Positions 7,112 through 16,251 of a stretch of 41,818 nucleotides of DNA are shown piece by piece. The notes beneath the pieces were generated by a model that worked only from the letters and a program-made list of their open reading frames with translations, made no database searches and had not been told where the DNA came from. The stretch comes from Candidatus Gastranaerophilales bacterium (GTDB lineage Bacteria; Cyanobacteriota; Vampirovibrionia; Gastranaerophilales; Gastranaerophilaceae), in the NCBI GenBank assembly GCA_944325825.1, contig CALVBP010000015.1, positions 1 through 41,818 of the forward strand, read 5' to 3'. The position numbers and the translations under genes were made by a program. Positions within the stretch are counted from its first letter, which is position 1; each line of letters opens with the position of its first letter.

Positions 7112-8539
7112 ATGAGGGATTATGAGTTTTATTATACCCAAGATGGCTCAATAGGGCTGTATTCATATGAAGACCATGATGTCTACCATTCAAAATTCGG
7201 AGCCCTGACAGAGGCCTGGGAAAAGTTTGTTATGCCTTCCGGTATAGAAAAGAAGCTCAATACGGTTGATAACATCAGAGTATTAGATGTATGTTACGGA
7301 ATCGGATATAATACAAAAGCTTTAATCAGTTATGTAATTAATACTGATGAAAAACTTTTAAAAAAAGAAAAAAATTTTAAATTAAAAATAAAAAATATTA
7401 TAAAAAAATATTTTCCCATATTGATTAATATCGTTTCGATAGATGACAATAATATGAATATTAAAGATGAGAGGTTATCAAACCCTAACGAAACGAGATA
7501 TAGTAAGATTTATGTAGATTGTTTGGAAATAGATAAAACTCTTGTAAAAATTTCACCATTACTAAAAACGATTATAACTCCCCAGGAAATTTATACTAAA
7601 ATTGTTCCGAAAATTTTTGACTGCTTTAGCTTATACTGGAAGATTAAAAAATTTATAGGTAAATGTTTTAAATTTCTGGCTCCAAAAAATAAAAAAGAAA
7701 TAAGAGAACTTTTAGATTTAAGGTTTAATAATGATTATGATGAAATTGAGAACGAATATAGAATCAATTCATTGACTAATTACATAATAATAGATTCATT
7801 AATAAATCATTATAAGAATAATTATTTTGATGATGACCTAAAAAAAATTGTAAAGGACAGAAAGTTTCGTAAATATTTTGCACCTTATTTGATAAAATAT
7901 GCTAAATTTAAGCAAGATTTTAGGTATAATTTTATAGCCAGATTTAATTTAGCCTCCTTCTTACATAATATATATTATGACCATTTATCGAAACGGTATA
8001 ATAAGATTAAATCTAAGGACATTGAAGGACTGTTTAAGCTTAATTTCTTTATAAACGATGCAAGAAAGTCTATTCTAGAGTTAAATGGCGAATATGACTA
8101 CATATACCTGGATGCTTTTACGTTTACAAAAGCACCTCAATTGTGGTCTGTAGAATTTATTGCAGAATTATACCGTCATCTTTCGCCGACAGGACTAATT
8201 ATGACTTATTCTAATTCTGCACTTGTACGAAATACCTTTATAGAAAACAATTTCTATGTAGGAAAAATATGCGATAAGAAAACCGGTAAATTTATAGGCA
8301 CAGTTGCCTCTAAAGAAAAATCAATGATTGAATTTCCTCTGTCAAACTACGAACTCGGTTTGTGTTCAACGAAAGCAGGAATCCCATATCATGATGAAAC
8401 TTTAAGTAGCACCAAAGAGGCTATATTAAAAAGACGAGAGATAGAATTTAAAACAAGTGATTTAATGTCCTCTTCAAAATATTTGAAATACAGAAGAGAT
8501 AAGCTGCTGGAAGGATTAGACGATGAAGAACAGATATGA
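7112..8539 (+). CDS. MnmC2-like (DUF752) SAM-dependent tRNA methyltransferase
   Basis: A 475-residue protein of the family that methylates nm5U to mnm5U at tRNA position 34. Family signs: YHSKFGALTEAWEKFV near residue 26; the SAM loop VLDVCYGIGYNTKAL (about 58-72); VDCLEID (about 136-142); FFINDARKSILEL and YIYLDAFTFTKAPQLWS (about 310-350); TYSNSALVRNTF; and a C-terminal GIPYHDETLSS..EAILKRRE. Stand-alone members are commonly near 300 residues; here about 160 extra, Lys/Asn-rich residues lie between the SAM loop and the DAR motif. One small part of the extra sequence (residues 122-130) is encoded by a repeat also found in the next gene. The 3' end overlaps that gene by 17 bases in another frame. 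The promoter is candidate leaderless. Confidence 0.8.
   Translation: MRDYEFYYTQDGSIGLYSYEDHDVYHSKFGALTEAWEKFVMPSGIEKKLNTVDNIRVLDVCYGIGYNTKALISYVINTDEKLLKKEKNFKLKIKNIIKKYFPILINIVSIDDNNMNIKDERLSNPNETRYSKIYVDCLEIDKTLVKISPLLKTIITPQEIYTKIVPKIFDCFSLYWKIKKFIGKCFKFLAPKNKKEIRELLDLRFNNDYDEIENEYRINSLTNYIIIDSLINHYKNNYFDDDLKKIVKDRKFRKYFAPYLIKYAKFKQDFRYNFIARFNLASFLHNIYYDHLSKRYNKIKSKDIEGLFKLNFFINDARKSILELNGEYDYIYLDAFTFTKAPQLWSVEFIAELYRHLSPTGLIMTYSNSALVRNTFIENNFYVGKICDKKTGKFIGTVASKEKSMIEFPLSNYELGLCSTKAGIPYHDETLSSTKEAILKRREIEFKTSDLMSSSKYLKYRRDKLLEGLDDEEQI
7429..7500 (+). repeat. In-frame palindromic repeat, copy 1
   Basis: The 3' arm (7475-7500) matches 8955-8980 at 25 of 26 bases (only 7488 differs from 8968) and encodes LSNPNETRY. 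The 5' arm contains TCGTTTCGATAG (7431-7442), the exact reverse complement of CTATCGAAACGA in copy 2 and one base off its own 3' arm, so copy 1 forms an interrupted inverted repeat. It sits where family members normally have a short link between the SAM loop and the EID motif. Confidence 0.7.
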
Positions 8540-9782
8540 TTTAATAATCGCAGGTGGAGGTACGGCAGGTGTTAGCTGCGCTTATATTGCCGCAAAGTTA
8601 GGCCTTGAAGTTTTAATAATAGAAAAAAATTCTTATTTAGGCGGAACAATAACATCTTCTCTTGTTGTTCCGGCAATGAAAACATCTGATAATGCCATTA
8701 ATACCGATTTTTTTAATGAGTTATATAAAAATTTAGAGCAAATAAATGGTGCTATAACCTACTGTGACGGTAATAAAGGTTGGTTTAATCCGGAATTAAC
8801 AAAAATTGCTCTTGATAAAATGATGACAGAGGCAGGGGTAGAGGTTCTATTTGAATCTTTTATTAATAATATTTATACAAATAACACAAAAGTGTTATCA
8901 ATATCTATCGATACGATAAGTAGTCATAACAATTTGTTGTATAACAACATAATATTATCAAACCCTATCGAAACGAGATACTTAATAGATGCGACAGGTG
9001 ATGCAAAAATTTGTCAAAAATTAAATTGTGAATTTTTAAATAATAATTCTGAAACTCAGCCGACAAGTTTAAGATTTATAATGTCCGGAGTTAATGTTGA
9101 AGAATTTTCTTCTTGGATTATGGAGCTTGATAAAGATAGAGATGTTACGACATCATGCAAAATTGACGGTAATACATACTGTTCTACGGCATATACCTGG
9201 GATAGTACAAAATGGGCGCTAAAGCCTATTGTTGAGCAAGCTATATCGGACAATGTTGTCGAGGCTGCTGATTTGAACTATTTTCAGCTATTTTCAGTCG
9301 CCGGAACTCAAGACTCCATTGCGTTTAATGCTCCCAGATTATTGGCGAACGATGGCTATATTCTAGCCAGGGAGCGAGTTTTGAGATTATCCCGATTTTG
9401 TAACAAATATTTAAAAGGCTTCGAAAAAGCCTATATATCTTCAATAGCAAACTCAATCGGGGTAAGGGTTTCGAACAGAGTTAAAGGAAAGTATGTTTAT
9501 AAAATAGAAGACCTGTTAACTTCAAAAGTATTTGATAATCCGGTAGTTATATCAAACTATCCTGTTGACATTCACTCAAAAGAAAAAGATTCTTCTACTT
9601 TGCAGAAAGTTTACAAAGAATATCAACTCCCATTGGAATCCTTACAGGCTGAAGGTTTTGATAATCTATATGTTATTGGTAGATGTATTTCAGCTGACTT
9701 TAAATCACAAGCTGCCTTAAGGATTATACCATCATGTTTTTCGATGGGAGAAGGGTTAGCTAAATATTTAGCTAAAAAATAA
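8523..9782 (+). CDS. FAD-dependent oxidoreductase (PF12831-like)
   Basis: A 419-residue flavoprotein. The N-terminus YDLIIAGGGTAGVSCAYIAAKLG is the Rossmann dinucleotide-binding GxGxxG motif, followed by LIIEKNSYLGGTITSS; VLFESFINNIY and LIDATGDAKI are the usual second FAD-contact segments; the C-terminus VIGRCISADFKSQAALRIIPSCFSMGEG is typical of the FAD_oxidored family. The substrate is unknown. The ATG at 8523 has AAGGA eight bases upstream and lies inside the methyltransferase gene, so the two are translationally coupled. This order (methyltransferase, then FAD enzyme) is that of the two domains of E. coli MnmC, but the FAD fold looks like a different family from the DAO-type oxidase of MnmC. 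Residues 145-153 (LSNPIETRY) come from the shared repeat. Confidence 0.85.
   Translation: MKNRYDLIIAGGGTAGVSCAYIAAKLGLEVLIIEKNSYLGGTITSSLVVPAMKTSDNAINTDFFNELYKNLEQINGAITYCDGNKGWFNPELTKIALDKMMTEAGVEVLFESFINNIYTNNTKVLSISIDTISSHNNLLYNNIILSNPIETRYLIDATGDAKICQKLNCEFLNNNSETQPTSLRFIMSGVNVEEFSSWIMELDKDRDVTTSCKIDGNTYCSTAYTWDSTKWALKPIVEQAISDNVVEAADLNYFQLFSVAGTQDSIAFNAPRLLANDGYILARERVLRLSRFCNKYLKGFEKAYISSIANSIGVRVSNRVKGKYVYKIEDLLTSKVFDNPVVISNYPVDIHSKEKDSSTLQKVYKEYQLPLESLQAEGFDNLYVIGRCISADFKSQAALRIIPSCFSMGEGLAKYLAKK
8895..8980 (+). repeat. In-frame palindromic repeat, copy 2
   Basis: The 3' arm at 8955-8980 is the 25/26 match to copy 1, read in the same frame as LSNPIETRY. The 5' side is degraded: it has CTATCGATACGA near 8900, one base from the arm sequence but in direct orientation, and a short palindrome GTTGTATAACAAC. 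In the protein it widens the loop just before the LIDATGD motif, a surface loop in this family. Confidence 0.65.
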
Positions 9783-9799
9783 TGTACGAACTCGCATTT

Positions 9800-10684
9800 T
9801 TATCCTTCAAAGTTGTTGGTTATTGTATGGATATATTCTAATATTTGACTGAAATAAAGAAGATTAGAATCTCCGTTCAGGATAATATCAGCTTCTTCTC
9901 TAGCCGGTTTTACATATTTTTCTCCGGCAACAAGGATATAATCCCAATGCTTTTTAGCGTTTTCTAAATCTTGATTTCTTTCAGTGTAGGCTCTTGTCAT
10001 AAAGCGGTCTCTTCTGATATCCAGATCCGTTTCAACATAAACTTTAATATCAAATATATCTTTTAAATCCTTATACATAGAAGCCATACCTTCAACAATT
10101 ACAACTTTATTTGAAGGTACAAATTTGGAGTGAGGTATAGATACTCCTGTTCCGTTTGGAAGATATTCCGGTGAATAAACATCTTCTCCTTGAGAGATTT
10201 TATTTAAGTCCTCTCTAAGTATATCTAATTGAAAGCTCTCAGGAGAATCCACATCATAGCCATTATCTCTGAGAGCATCAAAACTTCCGTAAACTTTAAT
10301 TAATTCTGAAATATCGTTAAAATAATTATCGGTTGTCAGAATTGTTACAGGCATACTAAAACGCTTTATAACATTTGAAATTTCTTTGCAGATAGTTGAT
10401 TTGCCTGATGCAGATTCTCCTGTAATCCCAATCATAATTCTTTTTGAGGGATTGGAAATTAACCTTCTTGAAAATTTTTGTATGAAATCATATTTTACAT
10501 CTATAAATATAGGTTCTTCTACTTTACTATCATAGGCTAGAACTTGTTTAAATTTTGATTGAAGGTAAAACGCAAGTAATTCACGTCCTGTTTTCTGGGT
10601 AAAATCAGGCTTCAAAATTTTATCTGTAGCATTGAGTTCTTTTTCTATTAAATGGTAGATACCATTTTTTTCATCTTCAAACAT
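9800..10684 (-). CDS. Uridine kinase/phosphoribulokinase-family P-loop kinase
   Basis: A 294-residue protein. After an 80-residue N-terminal extension of unknown role comes IMIGITGESASGKST (Walker A, residues 89-96), LTTDNYFNDISEL (the DxxY/F acceptor-binding loop of uridine kinases), FDALRDNGYDVDSPESFQ, VVIVEGMASMY (Walker B-like) and a lid-type segment RRDRFMTRAYTERNQD. This fits the PRK/URK superfamily, with uridine/cytidine phosphorylation as the most likely reaction. The extension and the unusual lid make the substrate uncertain. The ATG follows GGAAGT by eight bases. It is the last gene of a long minus-strand run and ends tail-to-tail, 17 bases from the FAD gene; I see no terminator there. 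Confidence 0.75.
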   Translation of the reverse strand: MFEDEKNGIYHLIEKELNATDKILKPDFTQKTGRELLAFYLQSKFKQVLAYDSKVEEPIFIDVKYDFIQKFSRRLISNPSKRIMIGITGESASGKSTICKEISNVIKRFSMPVTILTTDNYFNDISELIKVYGSFDALRDNGYDVDSPESFQLDILREDLNKISQGEDVYSPEYLPNGTGVSIPHSKFVPSNKVVIVEGMASMYKDLKDIFDIKVYVETDLDIRRDRFMTRAYTERNQDLENAKKHWDYILVAGEKYVKPAREEADIILNGDSNLLYFSQILEYIHTITNNFEG

Positions 10685-10742
10685 ATTTTACTTCCGATAT
10701 TGTTTTATTATAACCGTAAAATATTAAAGGTAAAGTATCTAT

Positions 10743-12338
10743 TTATGATTCAAAGAGTTCGCTAATTTTGTCTGCAATATCTCTCGGATCAATTTCTTGT
10801 GTAACTTTATTAATATCCTGAGCTGTTTGGTAGAGCTTTGCAGCTTCTACTTTATCTCCGACAATAGAGGTAGCCCTTGCTAGATTAAAATACGCTAAGG
10901 CATAGCTGGGGTTTGATTCTACGGCTTTTCGGAAAAGTTCTATAGCCTTGTTAACTCGGCCTAAATCATCAAGATATATTACTCCCAGGTTATTATACGC
11001 AATATCATAATTAGGGTTATATTTTATAGCCAGTTCATATGACTTCATAGCTTCTTCCGTGTCATTTTTCCCCCAGTATAAAAAGCCCAGATTACAATGT
11101 ATTTTGGGATTATGCGGTTGTAATTCCAGGGCTTGTCTGTATACAGCCAATGCATTATTATAATCTTCCTTGTCGTAGAAAGCACTTCCTAGATTTACAT
11201 ATATATCAATATCTTCCGGTGTCAATACATAAGCTGTCTGGTATGCAGAAATTGCAGCATCAGGATCTGCTTTATTTTCTTGATAAACAAACCCCATTGT
11301 CTGGGCAATGACGCTTGTCCAGCTCCTATTGGGATTTAATGTTATCGCTGTCTGGTAATTAGAAATGGCTAAGTCAAATTCTCCTTTAATATAATAAATA
11401 TTAGCAAGATTTGAATATAAATCCGGAATATTTGGTGCCATAGAAATTAATTTGTTATATATTTCAATAGCTTGGTTGTAATCACCCTGTTCTTCATAAG
11501 CTCTGCACAGATGTCTATATGCTGCAATATTAAAAGAGTCTAACCATATTGCCATTTTATATTCGGTTATTGCATCCTCAAAATATCCGGTAGAAAGATA
11601 GATGTCGCCTAAAACGCAATAAAGAGGTGCAAACCCGGGTGCATTATCAGTCGCCTTTTTATAAAGCTCTATGGCTTTAGCGTAGTCCTTTACTTGAATT
11701 ATATAAAATCCTTTTATAAAAAGCGGTAAGAACCTTAAATATGCGATTGATTTAAAAATATTTTTTATTGCCTGCTTATCAAACGGTATAAGTAAAAAAG
11801 CAAGAATTCTTTCCATTAAAGCTTTTAGTTTAATCCCAGTATCTTTAAATGACGATGCATCATACAATTTATAGAGAAGGTAGTGAGCACTTGAAGAACC
11901 TATCCTTGAACACTGTATAGCTGCAGTTGCTGCATCGACTGCATCCGTAAAATGAGCTTTTTTAACAAATGTTTCCGCCAGCATATAATAAGCATCATAA
12001 TAATCGTTTTTCTTTTCAAGAGCCATAGTGAGGTAATTTATAGCTTTATCCAAATCACCTTTATGATAAAAAGCCACCCCTATTTTATAATAAATTTCAT
12101 AAGAATCTATGAGAGATTCCAGCGCTAGCTGGTATTCTGTTATAGCCTCATCAATGTACTGTCCGGCATTATAAATATCAAGATGCCATTTCATATACAA
12201 ATCACCTAATCTTACATGCAAAGCCGGATTTGTAGGGTCTTTTTGCAAATCCAGACGACATCTTTCAATCAAGTCATACATTTTATTCTTTTTTCTTGTT
12301 GTTGTTTTTGTATTATTTTCATCAATAAGCTTTTTCAT
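10743..12338 (-). CDS. Large tetratricopeptide repeat protein
   Basis: A 531-residue protein made almost entirely of TPR units, for example YYKIGVAFYHKGDLDKAINY, LYCVLGDIYLSTGYFEDAIT, LYSNLANIYYIKGEFDLAIS and IYVNLGSAFYDKEDYNNALA, about a dozen 34-residue units. The basic N-terminus (KTTTRKKNK) precedes the first repeat. A hydrophobic break lies near residues 180-215 (ILAFLLIPF, FLPLFIKGFYII); it may be a buried helix pair or a membrane contact. There is no signal peptide, so a cytoplasmic scaffold is likely. The ATG is two bases past the stop of the PilZ-like gene, with AGGA upstream. Partners are unknown. Confidence 0.88.
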   Translation of the reverse strand: MKKLIDENNTKTTTRKKNKMYDLIERCRLDLQKDPTNPALHVRLGDLYMKWHLDIYNAGQYIDEAITEYQLALESLIDSYEIYYKIGVAFYHKGDLDKAINYLTMALEKKNDYYDAYYMLAETFVKKAHFTDAVDAATAAIQCSRIGSSSAHYLLYKLYDASSFKDTGIKLKALMERILAFLLIPFDKQAIKNIFKSIAYLRFLPLFIKGFYIIQVKDYAKAIELYKKATDNAPGFAPLYCVLGDIYLSTGYFEDAITEYKMAIWLDSFNIAAYRHLCRAYEEQGDYNQAIEIYNKLISMAPNIPDLYSNLANIYYIKGEFDLAISNYQTAITLNPNRSWTSVIAQTMGFVYQENKADPDAAISAYQTAYVLTPEDIDIYVNLGSAFYDKEDYNNALAVYRQALELQPHNPKIHCNLGFLYWGKNDTEEAMKSYELAIKYNPNYDIAYNNLGVIYLDDLGRVNKAIELFRKAVESNPSYALAYFNLARATSIVGDKVEAAKLYQTAQDINKVTQEIDPRDIADKISELFES

Positions 12339-12340
12339 TA

Positions 12341-12949
12341 TTAATCCTGCTCGGTTGTGCTGCTATACATATACATATAATATAACAAAGTTTGAATGTC
12401 GTCCTCTGTTAGATTTAAATATCTTATTGTATATTCATTATCAAATACAGGGTCAACTTCGGATACCATTGCTCTAAACTTTATTATACCATAATCTTTA
12501 GGTAAATTTAAACTGCAATCGACAAATTCATCGACATTAAAATTTTCATCAGAATAGAACTTAAGATACTCCGTCGATATTTTAAAAGTTTTTAGTTTAA
12601 CAACGCCTGAATCCCTTATCACATCAATAGGTTCAATTGCATCAACAACTGGAATTTCCGACCCCGGAGTTAGTTTCATTGCATTAGGATCCATTTCAAT
12701 GGAAAATGCTTCTTCAAGAGGAGATGTTATTATCATCGCATTGAAATCTATTGTCCCTAATTTAGAAAAAGCTTTTGCTGTTACTTCATGACCTACCTGA
12801 AGGTATTCCACATATCTCATAAAATACTGGGGAAGATTTAGCACCAAACGGTCTTCAAAAACTTCTTCAACGGTACATGTCATTTCTACCATATAAGAAC
12901 TTTTTTGAAAAAATAATGTAAGCTTCTGCCCTTTCTTAATTAAATCCAT
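12341..12949 (-). CDS. PilZ/YcgR-like protein, c-di-GMP motif not visible
   Basis: A 202-residue protein with the layout of YcgR-type receptors. An N-terminal beta domain (residues 1-95: KGQKLTLFF, CTVEEVFEDRLVLNLPQYF, VGHEVTAKAF) is followed by a PilZ-sized domain (about 100-200) ending in DNEYTIRYLNLTEDDIQTLLYYMY, which resembles the closing helix of PilZ domains. The arginine motif RxxxR and the D/NxSxxG motif that bind c-di-GMP are not visible; KLKTFKISTEYLKFYSDENF stands in their place. It may have lost nucleotide binding or only share the fold. It lies 35 bases after the AsmA-like gene and is coupled to the TPR gene. Confidence 0.5.
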   Translation of the reverse strand: MDLIKKGQKLTLFFQKSSYMVEMTCTVEEVFEDRLVLNLPQYFMRYVEYLQVGHEVTAKAFSKLGTIDFNAMIITSPLEEAFSIEMDPNAMKLTPGSEIPVVDAIEPIDVIRDSGVVKLKTFKISTEYLKFYSDENFNVDEFVDCSLNLPKDYGIIKFRAMVSEVDPVFDNEYTIRYLNLTEDDIQTLLYYMYMYSSTTEQD

Positions 12950-12984
12950 ACTAAAATTATAAATAAAGCGACTTAAAAAGACAA

Positions 12985-15900
12985 CTAGTAAGGGAGTTCT
13001 TCAACAAATGCCGGAACTTTTACATCTGTCATTGGTACCTCTTTTTGTTTTAGGGATTTTTGAGTATAAGATATCCAGTTAAATGAAAGTACCGAGCTAG
13101 GTTTATTTATATTCCCGTTAATTATGGAGCGAAATTCTTTTGTATACTTAGCCGTAAGTTGCGGTAATTTCTCAAAATCTTCCGGAAGTATATTATATTT
13201 ATTATCTTCTCCGGTTAACATAACCATCAATTTATTAAACGAAAAATCTCCGAAGGCTCCCAACCCTTCTATAATCTCATCAGAAAGCCGGCCCAGTACG
13301 ATTAATCTTGCATAATCATTAATAGGATTATATTCTCCTTTTATAAATAATGCCATAAGCGGACCTTGAGATTGCAGCATCTTTATATTTGCCAATCCGT
13401 TAACAAGCTGTACGTCTCCTCTGAGATATTTGAACAACCCTGTATCTTTAAGAGTTATAGCCTTAGTAACAACACTTAGAGATGTCCTCAGCATACTGTC
13501 TGCAACAACATTTTGCGCATATAAAAGATGTTCTAACTGTCCAAGGGTAGACATTCTGCCATTACGTACTACAAATTTTATGTCGCCGTTTAAGGATTGC
13601 TTAGAGGTAAGTTCTCCTTTTAGGGCTGTATCAAAATCCATTGTCCCGCTTATTGTATCTTCTCTTGCAGATATAATATCAAATATAGGAGATGCGCTTA
13701 CTCCCCTCGCCATTATATTTGATATAAAATGTTCATCCTTCATGTTGTATTCAAGTGAACCTGCTAATTTCCCGTTAAAAATTTCTGAGGATATATTAGA
13801 AAGTATCAAATTATCATCTTTTACTTTAATATCGGATGAAAAAGCAGTTAGATATAAAGGTGAGTCATATATATTTGCCTGAATTTTTTCCGAATAAAAT
13901 TTCCCGTTCTGAATATTCAGAGGATAAAGTCTTACCATTGGATTATCTTTATACATTAAAAGTGTATCTGTATTTAGATATTTTGACTTAATATTAAGAT
14001 TTTTTATAACTATTGCATCGGATATATCCGTAGAAGCAGTTGCATCAAGTCTCATAGATGAATCTGCTAATTTCACCTGCGGAGCATTTATAATCACATT
14101 ATTTTTATTAAAATCAAGCGTGCAATTAGATATTCCGAGCTGCAGCATCTGGTTAAATAAGTTTTGTACTGACAATTGCCCTATAATATCCGGTTTCAAA
14201 GGATTACCGTTAAAAAATAAGTCCCCTCTAATCTGTGCAATAGTATCATAGATATTTAAATTTAGAACCTGAGGTAAAAACACTCTTATATTTTTCATCA
14301 CAGGGTTTGTTAAATTATCAATATTGCCTGTAATTATAACCTTTTTCTGACCCTTTAAATTTGATTTTAAGTCATCAGACAGCTTGCCGTTATATGATAC
14401 TATGCTTAAATCTTCTAATTTAATACTATCTTTTTCAATTTTTGATACTAAATTAATCAATGCCGGCTCATCAAAAACCGATGCTTTTTCCAGCTGAATC
14501 TGGGCATTTAGATTTTGTACATCTTTATTTCCGTTAATGACCAGTTTGAACGGATATCTTGATGAATATTGTTTTAAGCGCTTTAAGTCTTTTGAATTTA
14601 TAAATCCGTTAACTCTTGCAATAAACGATATATTGCCGTTACTATAGTTAGTAATTTCACTTTTTGCCGTTAATTTTGAATTCGGTAGAAAAATATTTGT
14701 TTCAGGGATACTGATATTATCTCTTTCAATATTTAACCTCAGTGAAGGTATTTTTATCTGTTCAGTTTCAGGTGTACGACACAGGATATTAGTTATATAA
14801 GCGGAATTACTTTTATTGGTATCAATTTTAAGTGTCTCGAATTCAAATTCACATCCATTATTAGCCATTTTAAAATTCTCAATTTGTAAATTTTCCTGAT
14901 GTGATATATTCTCAAGAGTTCCACTTATATTTGCCACTAAAGAAGCAATACCGTTTTTTATACCGAAAGATGCCGGACACAAATATTTTAACTCGACTTT
15001 ATTCATTAAAAGCTCAATATTTATAGATTTTTCAATACTACCTTTTGCCATAATGGGAGCGTTATTTACGTATCCTACAGCATTTACAATATTTATGATA
15101 TTATTTGAAAAATCTATATCAGCATTTATTCTTTCTACATTTAAACCGCTAGCTTTTATAGCTGCATTTGATATTTTCATAAACCCGTTAGATTTTATTT
15201 TATTAAGGTCACCCTTTAAGGTAAAATTAGCATTTAAAGATCCGTCTATTGACTTAATCCCTTTAAACTTTGAAAAATCAGCCAATAATTTTAATTTCTG
15301 ATAAAGATCGTTCAATTTAATCTCATCTGTTTTAACTTTAATATCAAGAACAGGTTTTTTAGAGTTATTAACCATACCTTCAATATATACTTTTTTATTA
15401 GAGGATGTGTATATATTAGACAGTATGCTCGCCTTATCTCCCCAAAGGGTTAGATATACAAAGCTCTTGGGATTCTTTTTTGCTTTATCAAGTACTGATA
15501 TGTTATCAATATTTATGAATCCGGAGCCCTGGATTTCATTATTTGAATTTTTATAAACTCTTAAATCCGCAATAATATCAGCATAGAAGTCCAATTCTTT
15601 CATCTGGCTTAAAAATTCTTCAGGATGGAGTTTTTTATTAAATTCCGGAATATCTATTTTGGGAAGAAAAGCTATATCATAACTAAGATACTTTTTATCA
15701 TTAATACTTAATGAGCCAATCGTATTAAGTTTAAAATTCTTATAATTTGGAACTCTTTCCGTACTGAGTGATTGACCTTCAAGGATGTATTTATCATTCA
15801 TATTTTTATTTAAATATGAAATATTATACGATTTTAGCTGTACATTGGGTGTTTCTTTTATATCTTTATTTTTTAAGTTATTTACAAGTTCCGGCAAATA

Positions 15901-16251
15901 TTTATCATCTGAATGAACTCTTATTATTAACTTATTTGCGTAAATTTTGTTAATTGTAAGGTTTTTCTTATTTAAGAGAGAAATCCATGAAATATAGAAT
16001 TTTACATTATCAAATTGACCGAACTTTTGCCCGTCTTTATACATCATATGCATAATAGGAGCTTTTATTTTAATAAACGGTCCGACTCTTAATATCAGTT
16101 TCTCAATATGAATATCGATACCCAAATCTTTAGCGACTTGTTTTTCAATTGTCGGAATTAATCTGGATGCATTAATCGGAATAAAACATACAGCAACGAG
16201 TGCCGCAATTACAGCTAATATAATTATTATAATCTTTCCATACTTTTTCAT
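12985..16251 (-). CDS. AsmA-like envelope protein
   Basis: A 1088-residue protein with one N-terminal membrane helix ([24 protein letters not shown]) followed by [24 protein letters not shown], the standard opening of AsmA-family proteins, and a very long beta-rich body. The C-terminal 200 residues ([58 protein letters not shown]) match the AsmA-like C-terminal region. Members such as TamB, YhdP and AsmA form hydrophobic grooves bridging the inner and outer membrane and move phospholipid. This therefore suggests a diderm envelope. The ATG overlaps the stop of the ABC ATPase gene by four bases (ATGA), implying coupled expression. Confidence 0.85.
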   Translation of the reverse strand: MKKYGKIIIIILAVIAALVAVCFIPINASRLIPTIEKQVAKDLGIDIHIEKLILRVGPFIKIKAPIMHMMYKDGQKFGQFDNVKFYISWISLLNKKNLTINKIYANKLIIRVHSDDKYLPELVNNLKNKDIKETPNVQLKSYNISYLNKNMNDKYILEGQSLSTERVPNYKNFKLNTIGSLSINDKKYLSYDIAFLPKIDIPEFNKKLHPEEFLSQMKELDFYADIIADLRVYKNSNNEIQGSGFINIDNISVLDKAKKNPKSFVYLTLWGDKASILSNIYTSSNKKVYIEGMVNNSKKPVLDIKVKTDEIKLNDLYQKLKLLADFSKFKGIKSIDGSLNANFTLKGDLNKIKSNGFMKISNAAIKASGLNVERINADIDFSNNIINIVNAVGYVNNAPIMAKGSIEKSINIELLMNKVELKYLCPASFGIKNGIASLVANISGTLENISHQENLQIENFKMANNGCEFEFETLKIDTNKSNSAYITNILCRTPETEQIKIPSLRLNIERDNISIPETNIFLPNSKLTAKSEITNYSNGNISFIARVNGFINSKDLKRLKQYSSRYPFKLVINGNKDVQNLNAQIQLEKASVFDEPALINLVSKIEKDSIKLEDLSIVSYNGKLSDDLKSNLKGQKKVIITGNIDNLTNPVMKNIRVFLPQVLNLNIYDTIAQIRGDLFFNGNPLKPDIIGQLSVQNLFNQMLQLGISNCTLDFNKNNVIINAPQVKLADSSMRLDATASTDISDAIVIKNLNIKSKYLNTDTLLMYKDNPMVRLYPLNIQNGKFYSEKIQANIYDSPLYLTAFSSDIKVKDDNLILSNISSEIFNGKLAGSLEYNMKDEHFISNIMARGVSASPIFDIISAREDTISGTMDFDTALKGELTSKQSLNGDIKFVVRNGRMSTLGQLEHLLYAQNVVADSMLRTSLSVVTKAITLKDTGLFKYLRGDVQLVNGLANIKMLQSQGPLMALFIKGEYNPINDYARLIVLGRLSDEIIEGLGAFGDFSFNKLMVMLTGEDNKYNILPEDFEKLPQLTAKYTKEFRSIINGNINKPSSVLSFNWISYTQKSLKQKEVPMTDVKVPAFVEELPY

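Noticed and set aside
7981-8005. Possible third copy of the palindromic repeat (TATCGAAACG)
   Set aside because: Only ten bases match and they encode part of a conserved family segment (LSKRY), so chance or ancestry is more likely.
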